Positions 12,647-21,519 of a stretch of 64,000 bases of DNA are shown piece by piece. Location: NCBI RefSeq assembly GCF_032922745.1, contig NZ_CP136693.1:1-64000 (forward strand), read 5' to 3'. This DNA comes from Marinobacter salarius (GTDB taxonomy: Bacteria; Pseudomonadota; Gammaproteobacteria; Pseudomonadales; Oleiphilaceae). A program made the position numbers and the translations under genes. Below the pieces are notes generated by a model. It saw only the letters and a list, made by a program, of their open reading frames with translations. It had not been told where the DNA came from and did no database searches. Each line of letters begins with the position of its first letter. The first letter of the stretch is position 1.

Positions 12647-14425
12647 ATGCGTAAACTGAGAAACAAGATCACTGAAAATCTGATCCCGGTTTTCCGACGC
12701 CGGCTGTCCGGTGTCGACGCCTTGCCGCAACTGGCTGTGCTCGGATTGCTATCCGGCCTGTTTACCGGTGGTGTGATTCTGGTGTTTCGCCTGGCCATTG
12801 AATGGCCGCTTGAGTACTTCCTGCCTGGCGACGGTTCTGAGTCGTTTGAAGAGTTGGACATTCTTACCCGCGCCATCCTGCCATTGGCGGGTGCCGTTGC
12901 GCTAGGCCTGCTGATGCACAACCTGGCAACCCACGACCGCAAGGTGGGCATCGTGCACGTTATGGAACGCCTGAACTACCATCAGGGCTATATTTCCGTT
13001 CGCAGCGCGCTTGTCCAGTTCGTCACCGGTGTCGGCACCGTCATTACCGGCCAATCCGCCGGCCGGGAAGGCCCCGCCGTGCATCTTGGCGCTGCTATCT
13101 CCAGCCTGATGGGGCAATGGATGCGGCTACCCAACAACAGCATCCGGACCCTGGTCGCCTGCGGCTGCGCGGCCGCTATTTCCGCGTCTTTCAACACCCC
13201 CATTTCAGGCGTTATTTTCGCCATGGAAGTGGTGATGATGGAATACACCATCGCCGGTTTTACCCCTATCATTTTGGCATCCGTTACCGCAGCGGTGGTC
13301 ACCCAGGCCGCGTATGGCTCAGAGCCAGCGTTCAGTGTGCCGCCCCTGACCATGAACTCCCTGCTGGAAATTCCGTGGATTATCGCCATTGCGATCATTA
13401 TCGGGGTCGCGGCGGCGGCCTTTATACAACTGATCGACACCACCGGCCGCCACCACCACCGTCCGGTATTACTGCGGCTCACCATCGCCGGACTTCTCAT
13501 GGTGCCCTTTGCCATTGTTGTACCGGAAGTGATGGGGATCGGATACGACACGGTCCAGTTCACGATCGACAACCAACTACCCTTCTGGCTATTGCTGGGC
13601 GCCGGCATCGCCAAGTTGTTGATCACTTCGGTCACCCTCGGCCTTGGCATGCCCAGCGGCGTGATTGGCCCCACCCTGTTCATGGGAGCCACACTGGGAG
13701 GTGCCATGGGATTGATTGGCGCCCAGATACTGCCGGATATGGCATCGTCCGTGGGCTTTTACGCCATGTTAGGCATGGGCGCCATGATGGGGGCCGTGCT
13801 GCAGGCACCGCTGGCAGCTCTCATGGCATTGATGGAGCTCACAAGGAATCCTCATATCATTCTTCCTGGCATGCTGATCATTACCACCTCAAGTCTGGTA
13901 ACCAGCGAGGCCTTTGGCAAAAAGTCTTTGTTCCTGACCATACTCAAAAGCCAGGGCCTGAGTTACCAGAACTCCCCGGTCATCCAGGCTTTACGACGCG
14001 TGTCCGTCGGCGCCATCATGGACAGGAGCATCCTGCGAACCGAACGCTTCCTGTCACGCAAAGAAGCCAGAAAAATCCTCAAATCCGAACCAAAATGGCT
14101 AGTGGTGGAAGGCAGTAGCGGCCCCACTGGCCTGCTGCCTGCGGTGGACCTTGCACGCTACATGGAAGACACCAAAACGTCGGCAACGGACGGCGAAGAA
14201 GACACAGCCCCAGAGCAAATTGACCTGATGGACATTCCCGCCAATCGCCGGGACATCGCACCCGTGCAGTATCAGGCGACCCTGGAAGAAGCATTGAACG
14301 AGTTTGACCAGACCAGCGTAGAAGCCCTCTACGTACAGCGTCATGTTGCCCCGATGATCCAGCGCGTCTATGGCGTGGTACTGAAATCGGATATCGAGAG
14401 CTACTACCAATACCGACGGAGTTGA
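12647..14425 (+). CDS. ClC-family chloride channel with CBS domains
   Basis: Integral membrane anion channel or transporter of 592 residues: a ClC core (about 25-440) and two CBS domains at the C-terminus. GREGP is present with the outer gating glutamate E141, and GMPSGVIGP matches the later anion-site loop. The inner proton glutamate of exchangers is replaced by valine (E194-V195), as in ClC channels, and the first anion-site motif GSGIP is not conserved (VGIVH). An upstream in-frame ATG at 12572 is possible, but I prefer the start before MRKLRNK. The stop is 3 bp before hemJ. Confidence 0.93.
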   Translation: MRKLRNKITENLIPVFRRRLSGVDALPQLAVLGLLSGLFTGGVILVFRLAIEWPLEYFLPGDGSESFEELDILTRAILPLAGAVALGLLMHNLATHDRKVGIVHVMERLNYHQGYISVRSALVQFVTGVGTVITGQSAGREGPAVHLGAAISSLMGQWMRLPNNSIRTLVACGCAAAISASFNTPISGVIFAMEVVMMEYTIAGFTPIILASVTAAVVTQAAYGSEPAFSVPPLTMNSLLEIPWIIAIAIIIGVAAAAFIQLIDTTGRHHHRPVLLRLTIAGLLMVPFAIVVPEVMGIGYDTVQFTIDNQLPFWLLLGAGIAKLLITSVTLGLGMPSGVIGPTLFMGATLGGAMGLIGAQILPDMASSVGFYAMLGMGAMMGAVLQAPLAALMALMELTRNPHIILPGMLIITTSSLVTSEAFGKKSLFLTILKSQGLSYQNSPVIQALRRVSVGAIMDRSILRTERFLSRKEARKILKSEPKWLVVEGSSGPTGLLPAVDLARYMEDTKTSATDGEEDTAPEQIDLMDIPANRRDIAPVQYQATLEEALNEFDQTSVEALYVQRHVAPMIQRVYGVVLKSDIESYYQYRRS

Positions 14426-14428
14426 GAA

Positions 14429-14851
14429 ATGCTGTGGGTCAAAGCCCTGCATGTTGTGTCCATGGTGTGCTGGTTCGCCGGCCTTTTCTACCTGCCAAGA
14501 CTGTTTGTCTATCACGCCGCCTGTGAGGACGAACCTGGCCGCCAGCGCTTCAAGATTATGGAGCGCAAGCTCTATCGCGGAATCACCACTCCGTCGATGG
14601 TGGCGACGGTTGTTTTTGGTCTCTGGCTCATCGGTTACAATGTTGAGGGCTATATGAGCCAGGGCTGGATTCACGCCAAACTGTTGTTGGTTGTCCTGCT
14701 GATCGGCTACCACTTCTACTGCGGGCATCTGGTGAAGGTGTTCCGCGATGACCAGAACACCCGTAGCCACGTGTTCTACCGCTGGTTTAACGAGATGCCC
14801 GTTCTGGCACTGGTCGCCGTCGTCATTCTCGCTGTCGTCAAACCCTTCTGA
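14429..14851 (+). CDS. hemJ: protoporphyrinogen oxidase HemJ
   Basis: Membrane heme-b enzyme oxidising protoporphyrinogen IX to protoporphyrin IX in heme synthesis. The 140-residue protein has four predicted helices, the family N-terminus with a conserved histidine (KALHVVSMVCWFAGLFYLPR) and a later histidine-bearing helix. hemL, three genes downstream, supplies the precursor ALA, so two heme steps share this cluster. Its stop codon overlaps the thiD ribosome-binding site. Confidence 0.93.
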   Translation: MLWVKALHVVSMVCWFAGLFYLPRLFVYHAACEDEPGRQRFKIMERKLYRGITTPSMVATVVFGLWLIGYNVEGYMSQGWIHAKLLLVVLLIGYHFYCGHLVKVFRDDQNTRSHVFYRWFNEMPVLALVAVVILAVVKPF

Positions 14852-14862
14852 GGAGCCCGACT

Positions 14863-15651
14863 ATCAACCTTAACAGCCGTCCTCACGTTCTGATTATTTC
14901 TGGCCTGGACCCCTCCGGCGGCGCCGGCATCCAGGCCGATATCCAGGCAGTGACCGCCCTCGGCTGTCACCCGCTGCCAGTGTTGTCCTGCCTGACCGTG
15001 CAAGACACCCGTAACGTATACAACGCCACCGCAACGGATCCGGACATCGTCCGCCAACAACTGGAATGCCTGGCCGGGGACACCCCCATTCACGCCATCA
15101 AAACCGGTGCCCTCGGCAACGCCGATGTGGTGGATGTACTGGTGGACTTTCTCGCCGACCACCCGGACATCCCGCTGATTACCGATCCGGTGATCAAGGC
15201 CGCCGGTGGCGGCGACCTCGCCGACGAAGCGCTGATTGCACGCATGAAGGAACGCCTGTTCCGACACGCCGAGATGATTACGCCCAACAGCATTGAATTG
15301 GCCCTGCTGGGCGAGGACGAAGATCCGGCGCAAGCGGCCCGCAAGCTGCTAATCGCTGGTTGCCAGTCGGTACTGGCCACCGGGGGGCACGGCGAAGGCG
15401 AGGACATCATCAACACCCTCTACCACCAGACTGAAGAACCTTCCCATTTTTACATTGAGCGGGTTGGTGGTGAGTATCACGGCACCGGGTGCACCCTGGC
15501 GGCTTCGATCGCCGCTGGCAGGGCATCAGGCCTCTCAGCCGCGGCAGCGATTGACCAGGCGCAGGACTACGTCCTCCGTGCGATCCGGCACGCTCTGCGA
15601 GTCGGCAAAGGGCAACCGGTACCCGACCGGGGCATTCCGTGGCAGAGCTAA
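14863..15651 (+). CDS. thiD: hydroxymethylpyrimidine/phosphomethylpyrimidine kinase
   Basis: Phosphorylates HMP and HMP-P for thiamine synthesis. The N-terminal ribokinase-fold motif GLDPSGGAGIQAD and the C-terminal GTGCTLAA are both present. There is no ATG or TTG early enough to include the first motif. The first GTG (14950) would delete it. AGGAG at 14851-14855 lies seven bases before ATC at 14863, giving 262 residues, the family size. I therefore annotate an ATC start; CTG at 14890 is the fallback. The gene overlaps thiE by 13 bp. Confidence 0.9.
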   Translation: MNLNSRPHVLIISGLDPSGGAGIQADIQAVTALGCHPLPVLSCLTVQDTRNVYNATATDPDIVRQQLECLAGDTPIHAIKTGALGNADVVDVLVDFLADHPDIPLITDPVIKAAGGGDLADEALIARMKERLFRHAEMITPNSIELALLGEDEDPAQAARKLLIAGCQSVLATGGHGEGEDIINTLYHQTEEPSHFYIERVGGEYHGTGCTLAASIAAGRASGLSAAAAIDQAQDYVLRAIRHALRVGKGQPVPDRGIPWQS

Positions 15652-16352
15652 CGCCTTCCGGTACCTTCAGTGCCCAGACCACCGCCAAGGGCCTGAAACC
15701 AGGCCTCTACGCCATTACCGACAGCGAACTACTAGCGGAAGACCGACTGCTGGTCGCGGTTGAGGCGGCCCTTCGAGGCGGGGCCGTGTTGGTGCAATAC
15801 CGTGAAAAGAAGGCGCCAGAGCCGGAACGGCTGAAACAGGCGCAGGACCTGGCGGCCCTTTGTCACAACGCCCGCGTGCCACTGATCATCAACGATGATC
15901 CCGAGCTGGCCCGGCGCTGCGGGGCCGCCGGCGTGCATCTGGGCCAGTCCGATGGTTCCCTGGCAATGGCCAGACGGCTACTTGGTGACCATGCCATTAT
16001 TGGCGCAACCTGCCATGCCGACCTGGCACTGGCGTCCAGTGCGGACGCGGACGGCGCCGATTATCTGGCCTTTGGCCGCTTCTTTAACTCAACCACGAAG
16101 CCTGACGCGCCCGTCGCTGAGCCTTCAGTTCTGACCAAGTCACGGCAGTTTGGCAAACCCGTAACCGCCATTGGGGGCATTACTATAGATAACGGCGAAG
16201 GCCTGATCCGCGCCGGCGCCGACTTGCTGGCCGTGGTCGGCGGCCTGTTCGATGGTGACGTTGCCACCATTGAAGAGCGCGCACGCCAATTTAGCCGGCT
16301 GTTTGCGCAACATCACCCACTTTTTTCATCGTCCGCATCTCAGGAGTCCTGA
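15639..16352 (+). CDS. thiE: thiamine-phosphate synthase
   Basis: Joins HMP-PP and the thiazole phosphate to form thiamine monophosphate. The 237-residue protein has the TIM-barrel motifs VQYREK, INDD, VHLGQSD and AIGGI. It starts with GTG inside the end of thiD (13-bp overlap, GGGG upstream), indicating translational coupling, and an N-terminal extension of about 20 residues precedes the barrel. hemL follows after 3 bp. Confidence 0.95.
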   Translation: MAELTPSGTFSAQTTAKGLKPGLYAITDSELLAEDRLLVAVEAALRGGAVLVQYREKKAPEPERLKQAQDLAALCHNARVPLIINDDPELARRCGAAGVHLGQSDGSLAMARRLLGDHAIIGATCHADLALASSADADGADYLAFGRFFNSTTKPDAPVAEPSVLTKSRQFGKPVTAIGGITIDNGEGLIRAGADLLAVVGGLFDGDVATIEERARQFSRLFAQHHPLFSSSASQES

Positions 16353-16355
16353 ACC

Positions 16356-17636
16356 ATGACCCAGTCCGAAACCCTATTCGAACAGGCTCAAAAATACATC
16401 CCGGGAGGCGTCAACTCTCCGGTCCGGGCCTTTCGGGGAGTCGGCGGTACCCCGCTGTTTTTCAAGCATGCCGACGGCGCCTATCTGTACGACGAAGACG
16501 ATCGCCGCTACATCGACTACATCGGTTCCTGGGGGCCCATGATCCTTGGCCACGGCAACCAGATCATCAAGGATGCGCTCCATGCCCAGGTCGATCAGGG
16601 CATCGGTTACGGAGCACCGACGGCGATCGAAACCGAAATGGCCAAAAAGGTCTGCGAACTGATCCCTTCCATTGACCTGGTGCGCATGGTTAATTCCGGC
16701 ACCGAAGCCACCATGAGCACGGTTCGACTCGCCCGCGGCTATACCGGCCGAGACAAGATCGTGAAGTTCGAAGGCTGCTACCACGGCCACGTGGATTCAC
16801 TGCTGGTGAAAGCCGGCTCCGGCGCGCTGACCCTCGGCGTCCCCAACTCCCCGGGCATTCCCGCCAGCCTCGCGGAACATACATTGACCCTGGCGTTCAA
16901 CGATATTGAAAGTGTTCGGGAAACCTTCGCAAAAATGGGCGATGAGATCGCGGCCATCATTGTTGAGCCGGTGGCAGGCAATATGAACTGCATACCACCT
17001 GTACCCGGTTTCCTTGAAGCTTTGCGGGAGGTGTGCGACGAGCACGGCACGGTATTGATTTTCGATGAGGTCATGACCGGCTTTCGGGTCGCCCTCGGTG
17101 GTGCTCAGGAATTTTACGGTGTCACACCGGACCTGACTGCCCTGGGCAAAGTGATTGGCGGTGGACTGCCCGTTGGCGCGTTTGGCGGCAAACGGGAAAT
17201 CATGGAACACATCTCGCCACTGGGGCCGGTCTATCAGGCCGGCACTCTGAGCGGCAACCCACTGGCCATGTGTGCCGGCCTGGCCACATTGAATGCCATT
17301 TCAGAGCCGGGATTCCATGACCGGTTAACGGAAAAGACCAATGCCGTTCGCGATGGGTTGAAAGAGGCTGCGGACAGCACCGGCGTTCCATTGGCAGTTC
17401 AAAGTGCTGGCGCCATGTTCGGCTTCTTCTTTGCCGACGCTCCCAAGATCACTCGCTTCGACCAGGTCGTGGCCTGCGACGCAGAGCGGTTCAAGAAGTT
17501 CTTCCAGGGGATGCTCAAGGAAGGTGTGTACCTGGCGCCTTCAGCCTTTGAGGCCAGCTTTACCAGCGCAGCCCTGACCGATGACGACATCCGACAGACA
17601 ACGGAAGCGGCACGCCGTGTCATGAAAACGCTCTGA
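16356..17636 (+). CDS. hemL: glutamate-1-semialdehyde 2,1-aminomutase
   Basis: PLP enzyme forming 5-aminolevulinate from glutamate-1-semialdehyde, the C5 route of heme synthesis. The protein is 426 residues, with the PLP lysine K265 in ALGKVIGGG and the cofactor-binding FDEVMTGFR. It begins 3 bp after thiE behind AGGAG and is the last gene of the hemJ-thiD-thiE-hemL run. Confidence 0.97.
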   Translation: MTQSETLFEQAQKYIPGGVNSPVRAFRGVGGTPLFFKHADGAYLYDEDDRRYIDYIGSWGPMILGHGNQIIKDALHAQVDQGIGYGAPTAIETEMAKKVCELIPSIDLVRMVNSGTEATMSTVRLARGYTGRDKIVKFEGCYHGHVDSLLVKAGSGALTLGVPNSPGIPASLAEHTLTLAFNDIESVRETFAKMGDEIAAIIVEPVAGNMNCIPPVPGFLEALREVCDEHGTVLIFDEVMTGFRVALGGAQEFYGVTPDLTALGKVIGGGLPVGAFGGKREIMEHISPLGPVYQAGTLSGNPLAMCAGLATLNAISEPGFHDRLTEKTNAVRDGLKEAADSTGVPLAVQSAGAMFGFFFADAPKITRFDQVVACDAERFKKFFQGMLKEGVYLAPSAFEASFTSAALTDDDIRQTTEAARRVMKTL

Positions 17637-17968
17637 ACGCGACCGATTGACCCCTGATCCCGAAAAGCCTGTCAGCAACAAGGACATGTCTTTCGGGGCC
17701 CCAGGGGTGACCCGCATCACACTTCTGACCGCCCAAACCGACCCGGCCCCTCCTGCCGTTGACTTCGCTCACCCTATGATCAAATTATGGTCAGATCTCG
17801 GACAAGAGATGCACTGACTGCGACCATCTAACAATCACAAGACAGAAGTCAGCCCATGGACGCGACGCAGTACTGCCTTGGACTGCCCAAAAATGCAGTA
17901 GTCGGCACAACCTGTTAGGTCGAGCCGCAGTTTGACAATAAATACAACAGCAAACTGTAGGTGCAACA
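17637..17968 (+). other. intergenic region upstream of the lipase gene
   Basis: No gene is seen in these 332 bp and no clear hemL terminator. TTGACA at 17932-17937 has only a weak -10 downstream. A perfect 7-bp inverted repeat, CAGTTTG (17928-17934) and CAAACTG (17951-17957), brackets it and ends 11 bp before the lipase ATG, so it could be an operator or leader hairpin. Confidence 0.4.
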
Positions 17969-18889
17969 ATGAAACAATGGATCAAGGTATTCGCCATGCT
18001 GGTGGCACTGGCATGGTCGGCGCCATCAATGGCCTGGTGGTGGAATTCCACGCCATCCAACTACACCGATACCCGCTATCCGGTGGTATTGGTTCACGGT
18101 ATGTTCGGATTCGATTCAATTGCGGGTGTAGACTATTGGTATGGTATTGCCGAAGACCTACGCAAGTACGGGGCCGATGTCTACACCACCCAGGTACCCG
18201 CTCTGGACAGTACCATCGCCAGGGGTGAGGCACTGCTACCGCAGATCGCCTCAATCGCAGCGGTGCATGGCAAAGTAAACCTGATTGGCCACAGCCATGG
18301 CGGGCCCACCGCTCGATACGTCGCACGGGTAAGGCCGGACCTGGTGGCCTCGGTAACCTCCGTGGGCTCCCCCCACAAAGGCTCACCGGTTGCAGACCTG
18401 ATCCACGGATCTCCGGCGGACGGTCTTGCAGCATCACTGGGTAACGCACTGGGCAGCCTGATCGACCTGCTCTCCGGTGGCGGCTACGACCAAGACCTCC
18501 AGTCCAGCCTATACTCACTCACCACCGAAGGCAGCGCTGAGTTCAACAACTTCGCCCCCGCTGGCGTTCCTGCCAGCGCCTGTGGTGAAGGTGCCTATTC
18601 CAGCAACGGCGTGCGCTTTTATTCATGGGGTGGCACTGGCGTACTGACCAACGTGTTGGACCCATCCGACGTACTTTTGGGCACCACCAGCCTGGCGTTT
18701 ACGTTCAGCCCCAACGATGGCTTGGTGGGTCGCTGTAGCAGCCATTTTGGCAAAGTGATTCGTGATAACTATTTCATGAACCACCTGGATGAGGTGAATC
18801 AGGCTCTTGGATTGCATAGCCTGTTCGAGACTGATCCAAAAACCGTCTTCCGGCAGCAGGCCAACCGCCTGAGAAATGCCGGGCTTTAA
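17969..18889 (+). CDS. secreted triacylglycerol lipase (family I)
   Basis: Extracellular alpha/beta hydrolase expected to hydrolyse long-chain triacylglycerols. Residues 1-22 are a Sec signal peptide ending in SMA. YPVVLVHGMFGF gives the oxyanion-hole region and GHSHGG holds the nucleophile S109. A C-terminal NHLDEVNQ carries the likely catalytic histidine, and two late cysteines could form the family disulfide. AGGTG precedes the ATG. Related Pseudomonas lipases need a membrane foldase encoded immediately downstream; here the next gene is unrelated and on the other strand. Confidence 0.92.
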   Translation: MKQWIKVFAMLVALAWSAPSMAWWWNSTPSNYTDTRYPVVLVHGMFGFDSIAGVDYWYGIAEDLRKYGADVYTTQVPALDSTIARGEALLPQIASIAAVHGKVNLIGHSHGGPTARYVARVRPDLVASVTSVGSPHKGSPVADLIHGSPADGLAASLGNALGSLIDLLSGGGYDQDLQSSLYSLTTEGSAEFNNFAPAGVPASACGEGAYSSNGVRFYSWGGTGVLTNVLDPSDVLLGTTSLAFTFSPNDGLVGRCSSHFGKVIRDNYFMNHLDEVNQALGLHSLFETDPKTVFRQQANRLRNAGL

Positions 18890-18934
18890 ACAACTCCATA
18901 CGCCGTGGCTGGAAACGGATGTCCCGCCATGGCC

Positions 18935-20248
18935 TCAGAATACCGTCTCCAACCCGAGCATCACTTCCCGACGGCTGTAGTCATAACGGTCAATGGTACT
19001 GCGGTTGTCCAGCATGCTCCATTCCGCCAACATCATCCATTCACCGGCCAGTCGGTATTCCGCCAGCAGAGAACCGCGCAACCGGTTATCCGTGCGCCGC
19101 TCTGAGACCAGCGTTCCGTTCGATACGAATCGTTGGTCATCCTTGTAGCGGGAGTAGCGAACATCGGCCTTGCCTCCAAACGAAAATCGGCTCGACACAT
19201 AGTGACGGACTTCCGCCGACACAAGGTTGCGTATGGGAGATACACTGAAGAACTCCTGCTGTGTCGACAGATCCCTTCGATGGTTATCTTCCAGCTGATA
19301 GTGACCGCTCAGAACCCAACTTCCCAACGCTTTATCAGCGCTGGCACGGAACCGCAGCATCTCTCCATCGTAGGCGCTGTAATCGCTGCCACCATCAATT
19401 GTTGAAACCGAACCACTTACGCTGCATTCAACACCAGAGACCACAGGAGCCAAAACGCATCGATCGGGATGATAGAGCATCTCGACTCGGGCCTCGCGTT
19501 CAAGGGGATCACCTCCAAACCAGGAAGCCGACAGGCTCAGGGTTGATATAAGCTCACCGTCTCCCAGCTCTTTCGGCAACGACGCACCGGTGCTGAGATA
19601 AGTGTTGTCAAAGGCTGAGTTCCCAGGGTACTGGCGAGTGAAGGCAACCCCGTGCAAGCTGATTTCCTTCATTCCGAGCTGAACACTCCCCGCCGCCAGA
19701 GCATCCGCAAACCCGCCTTCCTTATCACTGGAAACATCATCCGGGGTTCCGGAAATATTGTCGTCGTATCCGCCAGCGACGGAGAGATAGCCACTACCAT
19801 GACGCTGATTCGATGAGGGTTGCGCGGTCACGTCGGCCAATTGCTGACGTGCCAGCGTTTGGACTTCTTCAGGTGAATCCGGGCTGGCGGCTCGCTCAAA
19901 CCATCGGCGGGCATCGCCAATCTTTCCCATCCTCTGCTTTACCAGACCGAGATTGTAGTAAGCCAACGGCGCATGAGGCGTTTCCAACAATGTCAGGAAT
20001 ACGGTTTCGGCCGACTCGAGATCGCCGAGACGGAAGTAAACAACGCCGAGATTGTAGAGTAGGGATGTAGAGTTGGTGCCAGCCGCCCGAGCTCGCTCGA
20101 AAAAAATTCGGGCCTCTTCCAGGTTTCCTTGCCGAAAAGCCTTCACACCGGCATCGAAATCCGGCTTATCTGGGACCTCCACTGCCATCGCCATGGGAGC
20201 CGAGGTCATCAGGGCAATAAACAGAATGGCTAGTCGTGGGAACCCCAA
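18935..20248 (-). CDS. TPR protein with C-terminal outer-membrane beta-barrel
   Basis: A 437-residue envelope protein. A signal peptide ends at about residue 22 (AMA), three to four TPR repeats span about 28-140 (GNLEEARIFFERA, LLYNLGVVYFRLGDLESAE), and the rest alternates like a beta-barrel and ends in phenylalanine, as outer-membrane proteins do. The layout resembles surface-lipoprotein assembly modifiers (Slam), but no substrate lipoprotein gene is adjacent. The start is TTG, supported by GGAG six bases upstream. It lies convergent to the lipase gene and downstream of the sigma-factor operon. Confidence 0.82.
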   Translation of the reverse strand: MGFPRLAILFIALMTSAPMAMAVEVPDKPDFDAGVKAFRQGNLEEARIFFERARAAGTNSTSLLYNLGVVYFRLGDLESAETVFLTLLETPHAPLAYYNLGLVKQRMGKIGDARRWFERAASPDSPEEVQTLARQQLADVTAQPSSNQRHGSGYLSVAGGYDDNISGTPDDVSSDKEGGFADALAAGSVQLGMKEISLHGVAFTRQYPGNSAFDNTYLSTGASLPKELGDGELISTLSLSASWFGGDPLEREARVEMLYHPDRCVLAPVVSGVECSVSGSVSTIDGGSDYSAYDGEMLRFRASADKALGSWVLSGHYQLEDNHRRDLSTQQEFFSVSPIRNLVSAEVRHYVSSRFSFGGKADVRYSRYKDDQRFVSNGTLVSERRTDNRLRGSLLAEYRLAGEWMMLAEWSMLDNRSTIDRYDYSRREVMLGLETVF

Positions 20249-20391
20249 GCTTTGCTCCGATAATACGCTGTGGTGGCGCCCCTCAAACCAGACGAGTCAA
20301 GCAAGGGAGCGATAAAGGCAGGAGTATAGCAACTGACAAAGTGCTTCGTCGCAGAAGGAAAATTACGATGCCGTATAGTTAGTAAGGGAAG
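20249..20391 (-). other. intergenic region between the secreted-protein and TPR genes
   Basis: The 143-bp gap shows no recognisable terminator and only a TATACT on the minus strand without a spaced -35. I cannot tell whether the TPR/barrel gene belongs to the sigma-factor operon. Confidence 0.3.
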
Positions 20392-20778
20392 CTAGGGCCG
20401 GTCGGGACGATTGGAGACATCTGGCAGATCAGGCAACTCAGGGCGCCCCTTTCGCCCATTGTCATTACGAACCTCCTGAGCCCGCTCCGACGCCGCGTTG
20501 GCGGCTTCTCGCCCTCTCTCGCGTGCGTCCCGGGCGTCACGAGCCTTATCCGCGGAATTGACGGATTTGTCAACGCCACGACCTTTCGACGGTTGGCCAA
20601 GTGATACCGGTTCACGCAGGTTAATTTCACGCACGACAGACTCCGTAAGATCCTCGTCGTCTGTAACCATTCTCATGGTCACATCAAGATCATCACTCGC
20701 AAAAACCGTTGACGGTCCCACCAAAAACAGACTGAGACAGACGAGAAAAATAGTTTTCTGCCAGATTCCCGACATCAT
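20392..20778 (-). CDS. small secreted hypothetical protein of the sigma-factor operon
   Basis: I do not recognise a family. The 128-residue product has a clear signal peptide (about 1-27, ending VFA). A short acidic segment follows, then a highly charged Arg/Asp/Ala region with repeats (ARDARDARERG) and a proline/aspartate-rich tail. It is probably a disordered periplasmic or secreted protein. Its ATG overlaps the anti-sigma stop codon in ATGA, so it is translated with the anti-sigma factor and may belong to the same signalling circuit. Confidence 0.75.
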   Translation of the reverse strand: MMSGIWQKTIFLVCLSLFLVGPSTVFASDDLDVTMRMVTDDEDLTESVVREINLREPVSLGQPSKGRGVDKSVNSADKARDARDARERGREAANAASERAQEVRNDNGRKGRPELPDLPDVSNRPDRP

Positions 20779-21509
20779 GAGGAGGGCTCCGGACGTCCAT
20801 TTATTGATGGGCTGTTGAGACTGGCCCGGAACGTTTTGGTTCTTTGGCCATCGTCAAGATGAGCGACCAGTTCACCCTCACCAGAGAAAAGTATGTTTAA
20901 TGGCAGATTTACCACGTTTTCGCCTTTATCCAGATCGACTCTCCAGCTCAACCTTTGGTGCCCGGGATAATCCGAAACCTCTACATGAGGCGGCAATTCC
21001 ACTGTCAAAGTAACACCCTGCAGCGCTTCCCTGGAGCGAAACGCAAGCCGAACATTCCTGGCAACCGGCTTCAGTGCCGAGCGTTCATCCGTGTTTTCAT
21101 CAACAACGGTTACTCGATGATCGGTTACTGAATCCGTTTCAGTCTGCGCCAACTCATCCGCCGGCTCCTGGCCTGAACGCCAGCCAAAACCAAGTGCAAT
21201 ACCCAGAACCAGAGCCGCTGCAATGGCACCGCCTGCCCATGAGCCACTCCAACCGTGGTCCGCAAGGCTTCTGCGGGTCCGGTGCGCTCTTCCGATAGCG
21301 ACATCCAGAACCTGCTTCTCAAAACCCGGCGACGGGGGAGGTATCTCCTGGCTTTCACGCATCGCGGTGACAATTGCCAATTCGTTGTGTGCAGCCACGG
21401 AGCAGCTCTCACACTCGGCAAGATGCTGCTCAAGGCGGTTAGCCTGAGCAGCTGACAGCTCGGCCTTGGCCCAGGAACCCAGGTTGTTTTTGCACTCGTC
21501 ACACATCAT
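20775..21509 (-). CDS. zinc-finger anti-sigma factor (membrane anchored)
   Basis: Expected to hold the adjacent ECF sigma factor inactive at the inner membrane. Residues 1-50 form a ZAS-type domain with CDEC and H-x3-CESC (HLAECESC). One membrane helix lies at about 95-115 (GGAIAAALVLGIALGFGW) and the rest is periplasmic beta-rich sequence that could be the sensor. Several starts are clustered; I chose ATG at 21509 because GAGGTG sits six bases upstream and overlaps the sigma stop. It overlaps the next gene by 4 bp. Confidence 0.85.
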   Translation of the reverse strand: MMCDECKNNLGSWAKAELSAAQANRLEQHLAECESCSVAAHNELAIVTAMRESQEIPPPSPGFEKQVLDVAIGRAHRTRRSLADHGWSGSWAGGAIAAALVLGIALGFGWRSGQEPADELAQTETDSVTDHRVTVVDENTDERSALKPVARNVRLAFRSREALQGVTLTVELPPHVEVSDYPGHQRLSWRVDLDKGENVVNLPLNILFSGEGELVAHLDDGQRTKTFRASLNSPSINGRPEPSS

Positions 21510-21519
21510 TGCCATCACC

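Noticed and set aside
13117..14118. 333-codon plus-strand open frame within the ClC gene
   Set aside because: It is a +1/+2 frame shadow, rich in His/Arg, with no domain, while the ClC frame has all family motifs.
14950..15651. thiD starting at GTG 14950
   Set aside because: This would remove the N-terminal motif GLDPSGGAGIQAD needed for the kinase fold; upstream sequence in frame clearly encodes it.
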